A DNA stretch of 64,000 bases from Stratiolaelaps scimitus (Eukaryota > Arthropoda > Arachnida > Mesostigmata > Laelapidae): NCBI GenBank assembly GCA_019614645.1, contig JABWDB010000014.1, forward strand, positions 372,001 to 436,000, read 5' to 3'. The translations under genes and the position numbers were made by a program. Shown one piece after another: positions 63,096 through 64,000 of the stretch (positions are counted from its first letter, which is position 1; the number at the start of each line of letters is the position of its first letter). Below the pieces are notes generated by a model. It was given only the letters and a program-made list of their open reading frames with translations. It was not told where the DNA came from and made no database searches.

Positions 63096-64000
63096 ATTAT
63101 TTCAGATAACCGACTGGTCTATTTTAGCTGAGTTTCAGCCGTTCCACGATGTGACAGGCCTCGGAACGATCTCAGGTAACCACTGCTACAAGCAGTTCTA
63201 TCGTGTTACTTCGTTACCTTGCGGCAGTTACCCCATCACCTTGTTCCAGTCATTCCTTTGCTTCAGGTATCCCATTCCGCCAGCCAATTAACCCTTCACA
63301 TTGCTACCGGTGATCCTTAACTTTCTTGAAGTTGCTTTATTGCCCGATTTAGGCCGCCCAAACCGCCGGCCAGCACCAAAACGAGAATTCACCAGCATGC
63401 TAAGAGCTCGACACGGCAAGCGGTCCGCCGATGTAGGATTTCCCGAAATACAGGAATCTCTGTGCCCGGGTGTTAACTAACTCAGTGCTATTGCAGGTAT
63501 ACGGTTCGGTTAAGGTAGGAGTTATCTGCAGCACCGATCTGTGCAAATAGATCTCATAACCCTTACTCATTTTTATCCTACGTCACAGATAAAAAATACC
63601 CTTTATATTCAATTTTGTCCCTATCGTATGGAGTGGCTGACTCCATGCGACCTGTATGCTAACGAAGACATGAGAGCATTGGTCCACCTTTAACGCTTAT
63701 GGGTACTTGCGGGTATCTGTCCTCAAGCGCATCTTCATCCCTATCTTCTCATATGCTCCACATCACAGAGGCGCACCGCACGCCACCAAACCCACACGCG
63801 AACCCATCTCCGCATTGTAATTAACTCGTTATCTTATAACCACTAACCTGTTTCCTTATTGAAGTCACCACCTTGCGGTCATTCCGTGATTTCAAGGTAA
63901 ACCTGCCCTTAATTTCAAACATGCCCGAACAAATCTGAGATCGGCTTCACATTTATGTTTTTAAGACATTTTCAGCAGTTTCGCGAAAAAGCATCATACT

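Larger units (their letters stand above)
48928..64000. other. Upstream region, no gene recognised
   Basis: About 15 kb in which I find no exon with recognisable homology on either strand. GC-rich blocks at about 52-54 kb and 57.9-59.7 kb give open frames of 100-180 codons in several frames at once, typical of chance. A small plus-strand frame near 61.8-62.1 kb has a cysteine cluster. The right end holds repeat copy C. Confidence 0.4.

Overview
This is a eukaryotic genomic window. It has widely spaced coding exons with GT...AG junctions, many (TA)n and trinucleotide microsatellites, and fragments of non-LTR retroelements. The one gene I can reconstruct is on the minus strand. It encodes a metabotropic GABA-B receptor subunit 2 whose motifs are close to arthropod GABA-B-R2, so the source is probably an arthropod. 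I cannot narrow the species further.

Layout, left to right. 1-9080 is intergenic: a tRNA-derived SINE-like repeat, a small perfect hairpin, a decayed LINE reverse-transcriptase fragment, a 100-codon ORF of uncertain identity, and a GC-rich patch near 7.2-8.9 kb. 9081-20255 is a long simple-sequence domain directly downstream of the receptor stop codon and is a candidate for a very long 3' UTR. 20256-43043 carries 18 coding exons of the receptor (minus strand, read from high to low coordinate). They encode 1096 consecutive residues with consistent splice phases. 43044-64000 holds no exon I can recognise.

The 18 exons encode most of the extracellular Venus flytrap domain, the seven membrane helices, the heterodimerisation coiled coil, and a long low-complexity cytoplasmic tail ending in a possible PDZ ligand. 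The signal peptide and the first part of the flytrap domain are missing and should lie upstream of 43043, either unrecognised here or beyond the window. By family knowledge, R2 does not bind GABA itself. It pairs with R1, carries R1 to the surface and couples to Gi/o.

Other points of interest are a Cys/Lys-rich penultimate exon found by splice-phase reasoning, a tandem donor in the coiled-coil region, four inverted-repeat hairpins, and a three-copy dispersed repeat with an AATAAA-plus-tandem-tail end. I found no operon, CRISPR array, phage or complete mobile element, and no clearly novel system.
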